DNA of 51,845 nt. Origin: Chitinophaga solisilvae (GTDB lineage Bacteria; Bacteroidota; Bacteroidia; Chitinophagales; Chitinophagaceae). This document shows positions 24,581 through 31,815 of this stretch, piece by piece (positions within the stretch are counted from its first letter, which is position 1; every line of letters begins with the position of its first letter). A model generated the notes under the pieces. That model did no database searches, was not told the origin of the DNA, and saw nothing but the letters and a program-made list of their open reading frames with translations. The stretch lies in NCBI RefSeq assembly GCF_009928525.1, contig NZ_JAABOK010000019.1, positions 1 through 51,845 of the forward strand. The letters run 5' to 3'. A program made the position numbers and the translations under genes.

Positions 24581-25177
24581 ATGGAAACAGCCGTAAAATT
24601 TTTCACGGAGCAATCAGCAGATGAAGCCGTTGCACTGGCTAAAGAAAGCAGACAGCCGCTATTAATTGACTACTGGGCCACCAACTGCAAGGGCTGCGCC
24701 AAAATGGATGCCGTCACCTATGAGGATGCTGCCGTACGCGCCTACCTGGAGCAACACTACGTTGTACTGAAATGTCACGTCAGCAATATCCCGAAGGCTT
24801 TTGCCGATACCTTCCTGACCACCGCCATGCTCTGGTCGCCCTCCCTGTTCATCTATGCGCCGGGTGGCCCTATCCTGCGCACTATTATCGGATATGCGGC
24901 GCCTCATTATTTTATGACAGAACTTTCCCTGGGAAAAGCCGCCCTCCTGATACGCAACAGGAAATACCAGGAAGCCATCGACCTGCTCACCACCCTTCCC
25001 TACGCCGCCGAATATCCAGCCCTGCACCAGGAAGCCCTGTATTGGTGCGGCGTAGCCGCCTACTTTGCCGGCCCGCGCACCTTTGACCCGATACTGCCCT
25101 ATTGGGGAGAGCTGCGGAAAACCTATCCGGAGTCAGTATGGGCAGAGAAAGCGGACTTATTTCCGGGAGTAATCTGA
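24581..25177 (+). CDS. Thioredoxin-fold protein (CKGC active site) with C-terminal helical region
   Basis: 198 aa, no signal peptide. Thioredoxin-like domain at residues about 15-120 with the redox pair Cys36-Cys39 in TNCKGC, then SPSLFIYAPGG at the cis-Pro position. Residues about 125-198 are helical and TPR-like (YQEAIDLLTTLPYAAEYPALHQEALYW is one such unit). Cytoplasmic, so likely a thiol-disulfide reductase or chaperone-like factor. Probable LysR target. Its stop codon overlaps the start of palindrome B4. Confidence 0.83.
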   Translation: METAVKFFTEQSADEAVALAKESRQPLLIDYWATNCKGCAKMDAVTYEDAAVRAYLEQHYVVLKCHVSNIPKAFADTFLTTAMLWSPSLFIYAPGGPILRTIIGYAAPHYFMTELSLGKAALLIRNRKYQEAIDLLTTLPYAAEYPALHQEALYWCGVAAYFAGPRTFDPILPYWGELRKTYPESVWAEKADLFPGVI

Positions 25178-25291
25178 TTTTGGAATTTTGTGATTTTGGA
25201 ATTTTCAGATTTAAAATGCAGCAGAGATTTTCGCGAAAATTTCCGCTGCATTTTAAATCTGAAAATTCCAAAATCACAAAATTCCAAAATC
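25176..25291. repeat. Long intergenic palindrome, class B (B4)
   Basis: Arms 25176-25222 and 25245-25291 match exactly over 47 bp. Pairing continues to a 58-bp stem with only an A-C and a G-U position, closed by a CGCG-like tip. The core is AAATGCAGC followed by AGAGATTTTCG. The first base lies inside the upstream stop codon. The upper stem (TTTTCGCGAAAA) is part of the palindrome, unlike B1. Confidence 0.95.
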
Positions 25292-25359
25292 CATAAATAT
25301 GGTTTCCCCGGTGAACTAAATAATTCCATCGGCTGTTTACGCAGTCAGATACCTGACTT

Positions 25360-26298
25360 ATGCGTTGCTGCTGTTATTTTTTATGGCTGACAGCCATTTT
25401 GTTTTATTCCTGCACTGTGGGCAGGGTGAATGGTTTGCGGGTGGCTACCTTGCAGGAGAGTTATTGCAGCCCGCCGGCGTATATACGTATCAGTAAGGCG
25501 GGAGTTACAGGTAGTACACCCGAAGTGCTGGAGAAGAATAAAGTGTTGCGGCCTTATTTTTCGGATCAGAGCATATTGATTTTGCATGCGCTGGATTTAA
25601 CGGCGGATATGTACAGGCAGGTGGCTGCAGGAAAAGATACGCTGATGGCGGATCGTGTGGAGATGACAGTTACCGGTAGTAAAATCCACAGCCGGATATT
25701 GATGGCGTTGTCAGAGATCAATGCGGCCGCGGCAGAACTGGATTGCGAAGGGGAGCGGACCGATCAGATAGCCGCCTATATTGATAATATTAATTCATCG
25801 CGGAATAACAGGCTGGTGGTGGCTTCAATAGCATTGGGTGCAGTGGCGGCCATTGCCGGCGCGCTGATTGAAAATGACGGGCTGAATAAAGGAGTTGCTA
25901 TCGGCGCAGGTGTTGCCGGGGCCGGACTTGGTTTATCTACGCTTAACCCCAAAGGGAAGTCGGTCAGTTTTTATCATCGCCGGAACCTCCTGCGCGATGT
26001 ATGGCGGCAGGAGGTGAGCGGAGATTTTACGCCATTTGTGGCGTATATGCTGACGGAGAAAAAATTCAGTAACAGTGGCACTTCCTCTCTGTTGCTCAAC
26101 CTGAAAAACAGATGGGTGGCCTATCAGTTTAACGGGAGTGAGCAGGACGGGAATAAGTCTGTTATTTTCAGTGACGGGGGCCGGTATACCGCTGCCGACC
26201 TGCACGCCAGGTCTGCCATGATTAATCAGTTACAGGCAGTGATAAGGTCCGTTAACCAGCAGATAAATTATCTGCTGGTGGAGATGAACGGACAGTGA
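25360..26298 (+). CDS. Hypothetical lipoprotein with glycine-rich hydrophobic segment
   Basis: 312 aa. The N-terminus MRCCCYFLWLTAILFYSC ends in a lipobox-like Cys. Residues about 150-190 are hydrophobic and Gly/Ala-rich (AVAAIAGALIEND, then AIGAGVAGAGLGL), like a glycine-zipper membrane segment. The rest is soluble, with a C-terminal helix. I do not recognise a family. It stands alone; a TTTA-repeat tract follows its stop. Confidence 0.6.
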   Translation: MRCCCYFLWLTAILFYSCTVGRVNGLRVATLQESYCSPPAYIRISKAGVTGSTPEVLEKNKVLRPYFSDQSILILHALDLTADMYRQVAAGKDTLMADRVEMTVTGSKIHSRILMALSEINAAAAELDCEGERTDQIAAYIDNINSSRNNRLVVASIALGAVAAIAGALIENDGLNKGVAIGAGVAGAGLGLSTLNPKGKSVSFYHRRNLLRDVWRQEVSGDFTPFVAYMLTEKKFSNSGTSSLLLNLKNRWVAYQFNGSEQDGNKSVIFSDGGRYTAADLHARSAMINQLQAVIRSVNQQINYLLVEMNGQ

Positions 26299-26304
26299 TG
26301 TTGT

Positions 26305-26340
26305 TATTTATTTATTTATTTATTTATTTGAGATTTGTTG
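26305..26340 (+). repeat. TTTA tandem tract with a class D-like half arm
   Basis: Five TTTA units run into TTTATTTGAGATTTG, the same word as in the class D palindrome at 15019-15160. No complementary arm is found within 100 bp, so this looks like a solo or truncated half element. Confidence 0.55.
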
Positions 26341-26386
26341 GATGAGGTGTGCCTGTAATAATGTACAGTGGGTTGCCGGCAGTTGT

Positions 26387-26977
26387 TTACCAGTCGTTTA
26401 ATCCTTTCCCGTCCATAATCCGCTGCATGTATTTTTCTATGCGGGCTTCCCTGGTGGCGGATTGCTTAGGGGCGGAGAAGTAGAGCAGGTAAGCCCGCTG
26501 CCGCCCGGGTGTCAGTGCGTGGAAAGCCTTTTTCAACGCAGGATGTTTATCCATTTTTTGCTGCAGTTCTTCCGGCATGAGGGTGGCGGTATCATCTTCC
26601 CAGTCTACCTTTTTGCCTGCCTTTTCCAGGGCAATGGCTTCCCGGATGTAGTCCAGAATAGTGTTTTCCAGCCGTGCGATTTCCCTGACACCGGTAAACC
26701 GGATGGTGCGTGCCGAGCGGGTATTATCTCCGGGTTTGGTAAGTATGCCTGCCGGATCCTGCAGGAGTATACCTTTGAAGAAGCTGAGCACGCAGCAGTC
26801 TTTCAGTTCTCCGATGATGAGCACATTTTTTTTCTTAAAGCTGTAACAGGGAGAGCCCCACTTCAGTTCTTCCGTAAGCTGGGTGCTGAGGATGATTTCG
26901 CGCAGCTTTTCCAGTTCCTGCTGCCACTTTACGGCATTGCTGATAAATGCGTCCACCTGTGGATTCATGGTGTTCAT
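26387..26977 (-). CDS. YdeI/OmpD-associated-like protein (DUF1801 plus YdeI tail)
   Basis: 196 aa from ATG 26977 (MNTMNPQVDAFI); an upstream ATG at 27010 adds 11 residues without homology-like features. The N-terminal DUF1801/YdhG fold has KWGSPCYSFKKKNVLIIGELKDCCVLSFFKGILL; the C-terminus PEELQQKMDKHPALKKAFHALTPGRQRAYLLY is the classical YdeI tail. Function is unproven; family members are linked to stress and peptide resistance. Minus strand, downstream of the DoxX gene by about 216 bp. Confidence 0.82.
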   Translation of the reverse strand: MNTMNPQVDAFISNAVKWQQELEKLREIILSTQLTEELKWGSPCYSFKKKNVLIIGELKDCCVLSFFKGILLQDPAGILTKPGDNTRSARTIRFTGVREIARLENTILDYIREAIALEKAGKKVDWEDDTATLMPEELQQKMDKHPALKKAFHALTPGRQRAYLLYFSAPKQSATREARIEKYMQRIMDGKGLNDW

Positions 26978-27193
26978 ATGCTGATATACTGTTGAGAGAT
27001 GCGGGTGCAAGGATATACAGGATACAGCAACCGCTGTTCAGATGCAATCATAGCGTCAGGCTCATGACAGATGATAACGGTTACTACTATACGCAGTTCA
27101 GGTTTTCAATATCTCTTATGCGTGTGCCAGTTACTTTTCAGTGTTCATGGCGTATAGTCGTGGCAGTTCGGAAGGGTTCCCTGTTACGGGCTG

Positions 27194-27577
27194 TTATGCG
27201 CGGGCCGGAACCAGTCTTCTTTCTGCCGGCCGGAAGTACCAGGATACTATGGTCAGCACCAGCAGCAGCAACGAAGGGAATATGGTACTCACCGGTTCGC
27301 CTGCGGCCAGGTGGGAGATGCCGGCTCCTGTCATGGCAAAGAAAAAGCCTGCGTATGCCCATTCTTTCAGCAAAGGTACCCTGGGCATCAGCACAGTAAT
27401 CACGCCAAGAAATTTCCATACGCTGAGGATGGTAAGTATATACAACGGATAGCCGAGCCTGGTGATACTTTCTACTTCGTCTTTCGAGCGGATCAGCTGT
27501 ACAATGCCTGTAGATACCATGCCGAGTGAAAGCCAGCCGGTGGCAATCCAGTAAATGATTTTGTTTGTTTTGCTCAT
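27194..27577 (-). CDS. DoxX-family membrane protein
   Basis: 127 aa. Four predicted helices (about residues 7-27, 46-64, 71-90 and 95-115) with WIATGWLSLGMVSTGIVQL, RLGYPLYILTILSVWKFLGVI and EWAYAGFFFAMTGAGISH, matching DoxX-like proteins. Last gene of the ArsR-AHSA1-DoxX operon, 6 bp after the AHSA1 stop. The trio is often found in Bacteroidota; DoxX proteins are thought to work in redox or thiosulfate-related membrane chemistry. Confidence 0.87.
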   Translation of the reverse strand: MSKTNKIIYWIATGWLSLGMVSTGIVQLIRSKDEVESITRLGYPLYILTILSVWKFLGVITVLMPRVPLLKEWAYAGFFFAMTGAGISHLAAGEPVSTIFPSLLLLVLTIVSWYFRPAERRLVPARA

Positions 27578-27583
27578 AGGATG

Positions 27584-28051
27584 TTATTTTAATTTATCAA
27601 CAATAGTCTGGAGTCTGTTATGTGCCATGTTCAGGCCCTGGGCGAAACCTATCTGCAGCATCTGATCCCTGGCGGCTACTGATTTGTAGACGATGTGCAT
27701 GGTCAGTTTACTGGTATTGTCCGTGAGTTTTTCAAAATCAAAGAATTCCAGCTGAATGCCGAATGGTGCATTCTCCATTTCAAAAGTCCGCGTGAACCGC
27801 TGTTCCGGAACAAACTCATGAATGGTGCCGTTGGCTTCAAATACCACTTTACCCGCTGCATCCGATGTCTGAAACTGCCAGCTGCCGTGCTTCCTGTTTT
27901 CCAGCTTCACCACTTTGGTACCCATCCACTGTTCTACTATTTCAGGCTCTGCGTATGCTTTGAAGAGTAATTCCACCGGAAGGTCAAACTCCCTGGTAAT
28001 AGTGATTTCCTGCTTGCCGTCTTCGGCGTGGATTTTTGTTTTCAGTTCCAT
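27584..28051 (-). CDS. AHSA1/SRPBCC-domain protein
   Basis: 155 aa from ATG 28051 (MELKTKIHAEDGKQEITITREFDLPVELLFKAYAEPEIVEQWMG). This is the standard Aha1/START-like helix-grip fold that binds small hydrophobic ligands. Starts 4 bp after the ArsR stop; the longer frame from 28111 would overlap ArsR and is rejected. Partner of ArsR and DoxX. Confidence 0.9.
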   Translation of the reverse strand: MELKTKIHAEDGKQEITITREFDLPVELLFKAYAEPEIVEQWMGTKVVKLENRKHGSWQFQTSDAAGKVVFEANGTIHEFVPEQRFTRTFEMENAPFGIQLEFFDFEKLTDNTSKLTMHIVYKSVAARDQMLQIGFAQGLNMAHNRLQTIVDKLK

Positions 28052-28055
28052 GTGC

Positions 28056-28379
28056 TTACTTTTTAGATTTGTATTGTTGCATAATATTCTCCAGTTTATT
28101 AAACCTGTCATCCCACATTTTACGAAAGGGCTCGATGAAGTCTGCGATCTCCTTTATCTTCTTCAGGTTAAGATGATAAAAAATTTCCCTGCCGTTTTGT
28201 TCCTGCTGCAGCAGCTCACATTCCGTAAGTATCTGCAGATGTTTTGAAACGGTAGGTCTTGCCGTATCAAAATTAGAAGCTATAGCCCCTGCTGTCATAG
28301 CCTGTGAGGCTACCAGTACCAGTATCGCCCGCCTGGTGGGATCTGCTATAGCCTGAAATACATCTCGTCTTAATTTCAT
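28056..28379 (-). CDS. ArsR-family winged-helix repressor
   Basis: 107 aa. HTH core DPTRRAILVLVASQAMTAGAIASNF followed by ARPTVSKHLQILTECELLQQEQNGREIFYHL (recognition helix and beta wing). No cysteine metal site is visible, so this is likely a non-metal sensor type, as expected with AHSA1 neighbours. Two palindromes of the same design lie within its promoter, which strongly suggests autorepression. Confidence 0.93.
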   Translation of the reverse strand: MKLRRDVFQAIADPTRRAILVLVASQAMTAGAIASNFDTARPTVSKHLQILTECELLQQEQNGREIFYHLNLKKIKEIADFIEPFRKMWDDRFNKLENIMQQYKSKK

Positions 28380-28382
28380 TGT

Positions 28383-28429
28383 GTAGCTATTTGACTACAA
28401 ATATATGTGTAGTTATTTAACTACGCAAA
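28383..28429 (-). promoter_or_regulatory. ArsR operon promoter with two operator palindromes
   Basis: On the minus strand TTTG (28429-28426), 20 bp, then TATATTTG (28405-28398) form a textbook Bacteroidota -33/-7 promoter. Two dyads GTAG-N8-CTAC are placed at 28383-28398 (over the start site) and 28409-28424 (in the spacer), 26 bp apart. The second sits between the two promoter boxes, so repressor binding would exclude sigma. Confidence 0.8.
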
Positions 28430-28431
28430 TT

Positions 28432-28439
28432 TATTTTTG
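28432..28439 (+). promoter_or_regulatory. TAnnTTTG -7 promoter box, divergent
   Basis: TATTTTTG, 49 bp before the ATG at 28489. Its upstream region overlaps the ArsR dyads, so the divergent gene may share the repressor. Confidence 0.5.
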
Positions 28440-28488
28440 AAAGAAGGACGAAAGATTATCTTACTCCGGAATCATCCCGGACATTACC

Positions 28489-29034
28489 ATGAATACGATA
28501 CCTGCTATCCGCCGCTGGCTGGAAACGGCTTTTACGGAACCACCGTTTTTATTAAACGAACAATATTTTTTCGACAAGCGGAACCGCCAGTTTTTTTCCA
28601 TCTTTATCACCGATTACTTTCTCTGCGATCCTGCATCAGGAGAGGGAATTACAGACATGCCCTATAGTCCGGAGGAACTTGCCGTACTGAAAGAAAGAAT
28701 GGACAGGCTGGAAGAGAAGTCGGCAGACCTGCTTTATGTGCCCCGGTTAACAGTGGCACAAAGAACAGACATGATACGGCTTTTCCTGAATGAGCAGGGA
28801 CTACCCGGCGATGAGGAGCTGGACAATATTACGAAGGCTGTTAATGGCAGGTCAAACCTGGATGTAGGCGCGGCGCTGCTACCGGAAATGAGAGCAGGCT
28901 GGCAACGCTTCAGCAATAATTACCTGCACCAGGTCATCGATGCATTCTGTACCCATCATCATATTGATCTGGCATCCTGTTCTGTATGGACTGATGAAAA
29001 AGCCATCAGCATACAACTCAATACCCGCAACTAA
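28489..29034 (+). CDS. Hypothetical protein, divergent from arsR
   Basis: 181 aa. Helical, no signal peptide or transmembrane segment. N-terminal AIRRWLETAFTEPPFLLNEQYFFDKRNRQFFSIFITDYF is followed by charged helices. There is a vague resemblance to UPF0158-type proteins, not enough to assign. The gene is divergent from the ArsR operon and may fall under its operators. Confidence 0.6.
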   Translation: MNTIPAIRRWLETAFTEPPFLLNEQYFFDKRNRQFFSIFITDYFLCDPASGEGITDMPYSPEELAVLKERMDRLEEKSADLLYVPRLTVAQRTDMIRLFLNEQGLPGDEELDNITKAVNGRSNLDVGAALLPEMRAGWQRFSNNYLHQVIDAFCTHHHIDLASCSVWTDEKAISIQLNTRN

Positions 29035-29214
29035 ATACATATGCTGTACTGATATTTTCCTTTTTCGATAAAATTTTTCCTCATTTGATAAAAGATTTAG
29101 CTGTTATTACATCAATTTTGCTGCTGCACACGGACTACCGCTATCATTAGCCCGATTCTATTATATAAACAGCTTAACGTGCCTGACCTGTACGCTGACG
29201 ATTTCCGAGCCGGC

Positions 29215-29730
29215 ATGAAGATAAATGAAGCCTCTTTCCTGCATCTGTACGAATGTTACTGGAAGAAACTTTATCATCTTGCTTTTAAATACCTGGGAGA
29301 TGCCTTCCAGGCGGAAGGAGTTGTGCAGGATGTATTTACTTCCATATGGCAGCGCAAAAGCTCACTGGTACTGGATCCTGAAACAGTGGAAAATTATCTG
29401 GTAAAGGCGGTCCGCTTTCGCATCGCCCGGAAATATAATGACGATATCCGGAAATCCAGGAGAATGGAAGAGCTGTCGGTACGGCAGTCTGAAGCAGATA
29501 ATCATACGGAAGAAACCCTTTTCTGCAGTTTCCTGCGGGAAGAGATCGACCGCCTGGTCACCGGGCTGCCGGAGCGTTGCCGCCTGGTATATCAGCTGAG
29601 CCGGCAGGAAGGACTGAATAACCGGGAAATAGCCGTCAACCTCCTGATCTCCGAAAAAACAGTGGAAAATCAACTCACCAAAGCCCTGAAAGTTATCCGG
29701 AAAGGTCTGGGGAAATACCAGGCGGATTAA
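29215..29730 (+). CDS. ECF sigma factor of the xenosiderophore-type island
   Basis: 171 aa from ATG 29215; a GTG at 29179 would give 183 aa and cannot be excluded. Sigma2 LYECYWKKLYHLAFKYLGDAFQAEGVVQDVFTSIW (about residues 10-45) and sigma4 LPERCRLVYQLSRQEGLNNREIAVNLLISEKTVENQLTKAL (about 120-160) are complete. It is followed by a short FecR-like gene 50 bp downstream and by surface transport genes, as in FecI-type iron regulation. Confidence 0.9.
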   Translation: MKINEASFLHLYECYWKKLYHLAFKYLGDAFQAEGVVQDVFTSIWQRKSSLVLDPETVENYLVKAVRFRIARKYNDDIRKSRRMEELSVRQSEADNHTEETLFCSFLREEIDRLVTGLPERCRLVYQLSRQEGLNNREIAVNLLISEKTVENQLTKALKVIRKGLGKYQAD

Positions 29731-29780
29731 AAATTTCAGACCGGCATAGGGGAATTGACGCTCCTGTGATAATTAATAGT

Positions 29781-30440
29781 ATGAATCCGGAATTACTCAA
29801 AAAATGTTTGTCAGGAGAAGCCAACAGCGCTGAAATGGAAGCGTTTCATCAGTGGATGGCAGGTGCGCCGGAAGATGTACCGGAACACAGCATTCCCTGT
29901 GAAGCGGCTACCGGAGAACGTTTGTGGCATCAGATCCGCCGCCGCAATGCTATCACGGATAGCCGCCGCGCTGCCAGGAAAATACTGGCATTTTCGGCCG
30001 TCGCTGCCAGTATCCTGCTGCTGTGCCTACTGGCTTTCCTGTTTGTAGAAACAGATACCCCCGGCAACCGTTTTGCTGAATTCCGCCATCATCATGAACC
30101 GTCATTCCGGGAAAAAAACTTTCACGGGCTGCAGGTGAAGCTGGGTGCTGAAAGCAATGTGCGGCTGGAGAAGCGCGACGGCAACCGCATTGATATCCGC
30201 TTTGAAGGATGCCTGCTGGTCAGTAACACTTCTGCAGAAGACCAGTACACCGCCATTTCCTACTGCCAGCCCAACGGTATTGCCGCCACGAGGAAAATAC
30301 TGCTGCGAAAAGGAAAGTCCTGCCTGCTGGCTTACTATCCCTACAAATCAGATAACCTGCTGGTGATGGATAACCGCTCCCTGACGGACCTCCCGCCGGC
30401 AATGGCCATGAATGTAAACCGTGATTTTATCCGCCTTTAA
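29781..30440 (+). CDS. Short FecR-like anti-sigma factor
   Basis: 219 aa from ATG 29781. Cytoplasmic N-terminus MNPELLKKCLSGEANSAEMEAFHQWM (typical FecR start), one transmembrane helix at about residues 68-90, then a reduced periplasmic FecR-like domain (ESNVRLEKRDGNRIDIRFEGCLLV). Bacteroidota FecR proteins usually exceed 300 aa and end in DUF4974 (STN-like); this one ends at 219 aa without that module. It is likely the regulator of the adjacent sigma factor. Confidence 0.75.
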   Translation: MNPELLKKCLSGEANSAEMEAFHQWMAGAPEDVPEHSIPCEAATGERLWHQIRRRNAITDSRRAARKILAFSAVAASILLLCLLAFLFVETDTPGNRFAEFRHHHEPSFREKNFHGLQVKLGAESNVRLEKRDGNRIDIRFEGCLLVSNTSAEDQYTAISYCQPNGIAATRKILLRKGKSCLLAYYPYKSDNLLVMDNRSLTDLPPAMAMNVNRDFIRL

Positions 30441-30449
30441 CAGCTTTTC

Positions 30450-31640
30450 GTGAAATTTAACCTGCTTTCTGCAGCTGCCGGTATACCGGCGATAGCTGCC
30501 CTGATATGTATCCTGTCCTGCGGAACACAGCACCCGCCTGTATTACCAGGATACGGCCTGATGGTGTACGACAGTATCCGGGATGCGGACTACTTCCTGT
30601 CTCTGCCCGCATTAACAGTGGAAACGGACCTGCCCCGCGAAACAATGCTGCCGCCGCATCACCTGACTATTGCTACCCGTGGCGACCTCTATTACTTTAT
30701 GGACATGGAGCGTAAAATATTTGCGGAATACCGTGTTACCCCCACCGGCCTGCAAAAGCAACGGGAAACCAGTATGGCTGCCGTTCCCTACGAACCTTAC
30801 GACAGCTGGATGGTATGGGCCGGCGAGCATACCCTGCTGCTGGGCAACCGCGACGGAGATAAATTCGGATGCTCCGTCATAGACCCCGAAGCCATGAAGC
30901 TGCTGCGGTATGTTACCCTGCAGACGCCGCCCGCACCAGCCGGGCTTAACTACACCGCCGTATCCGCACAGTTTGTACAACAGCGCCTGCTGCTTTTCTA
31001 TACCTATCAGAAAGGATGGATGCGCGAACATCTCACACCACCCTCCGATACCATGTATGCTAACGTATACGGCTACCCGGAGCTGCAGCTGCAACATACC
31101 TTTCCGGATACCCGCACTACCTGGCCGGGCAGTTACAACATATGGGGGCCTAATACCCTGCACCTGCACGATACCGCTTATGTGCTGGGACAGCCCGGCG
31201 GCCGCACCGGCAACCACCCTTCAGCGCTTTCGGCAGTGCTGCGGGCTACCGGCAACGGCTTCGACAGCAGCTACCTGTTTCCGCTAACAGATAATAAGAC
31301 TACAGAGGCTTACACACTGCACAACATCGGCTATGGTAAAGCCATTACCAAAGTAGTGGCATCCGCAGGAGTGACCCGCTTCGATGACTACCTGCAGCAG
31401 GAAACAGCGCATTACGAACTGCTGGACCTCGTGGCCCGCACCAGGAAAGCCATCCCTGCAGGCAATATCAGACTGAGTTTTAATCACGATGTACTGGCAG
31501 ATGATACCACCGTGTATCTTCCGGTATATCTCGGTAATAATAAAAGCCGCATCCTGCTGTACCACCTGAAAACCGGCAGCATCACACCCGGCATAACGGT
31601 GACAGGCAGAATATTGCGGATGGATAAACTGAGAAAATAA
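30450..31640 (+). CDS. Lipoprotein with propeller-like sequence, second DUF4374-type candidate
   Basis: 396 aa. The only start that precedes the signal sequence is GTG 30450, 9 bp after the FecR-like stop. Lipobox ILSC. The body is a series of beta-rich segments (YFMDMERKIFAEYRV, HTLLLGNRDGDKFGCSVID, YNIWGPNTLHLHDTAYVLG, TTVYLPVYLGNN), fitting a beta-propeller surface lipoprotein. Sequence is unlike the DUF4374 protein downstream but similar in plan and size. It is probably a ligand-binding partner of the receptor; inferred from context. Confidence 0.65.
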   Translation: MKFNLLSAAAGIPAIAALICILSCGTQHPPVLPGYGLMVYDSIRDADYFLSLPALTVETDLPRETMLPPHHLTIATRGDLYYFMDMERKIFAEYRVTPTGLQKQRETSMAAVPYEPYDSWMVWAGEHTLLLGNRDGDKFGCSVIDPEAMKLLRYVTLQTPPAPAGLNYTAVSAQFVQQRLLLFYTYQKGWMREHLTPPSDTMYANVYGYPELQLQHTFPDTRTTWPGSYNIWGPNTLHLHDTAYVLGQPGGRTGNHPSALSAVLRATGNGFDSSYLFPLTDNKTTEAYTLHNIGYGKAITKVVASAGVTRFDDYLQQETAHYELLDLVARTRKAIPAGNIRLSFNHDVLADDTTVYLPVYLGNNKSRILLYHLKTGSITPGITVTGRILRMDKLRK

Positions 31641-31815
31641 ATTTAAATAAACATAGGGGAGAACAGCCCCTCATGATAATACTATTTACAGGCAGGGATT
31701 AACAAGGCCTGCATATAAAACTGTAATAAAAAAAAGAACCTGACAGTTCGCACCTGCCAGGTTCACCGGAAATAAATCTCCGGTTACTTTTAAACACATA
31801 CATTATTCAAAAGCA
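31641..31815 (+). promoter_or_regulatory. Leader with two hairpins before the TonB receptor
   Basis: 175 bp without a gene. Contains an A-run, a 7-bp hairpin (31736-31742/31758-31764) and an adjacent 6-bp hairpin ACCGGA/TCCGGT (31765-31784), then an AT-rich approach to the receptor ATG. It may set receptor expression relative to the regulatory genes; no riboswitch is claimed. Confidence 0.4.

Noticed and set aside
96..25291. Long palindromes read as CRISPR arrays or insertion sequences
   Set aside because: No regularly spaced repeats with unique spacers, no cas genes, no transposase and no target-site duplication were seen. Arms meet at a short loop with no internal gene.
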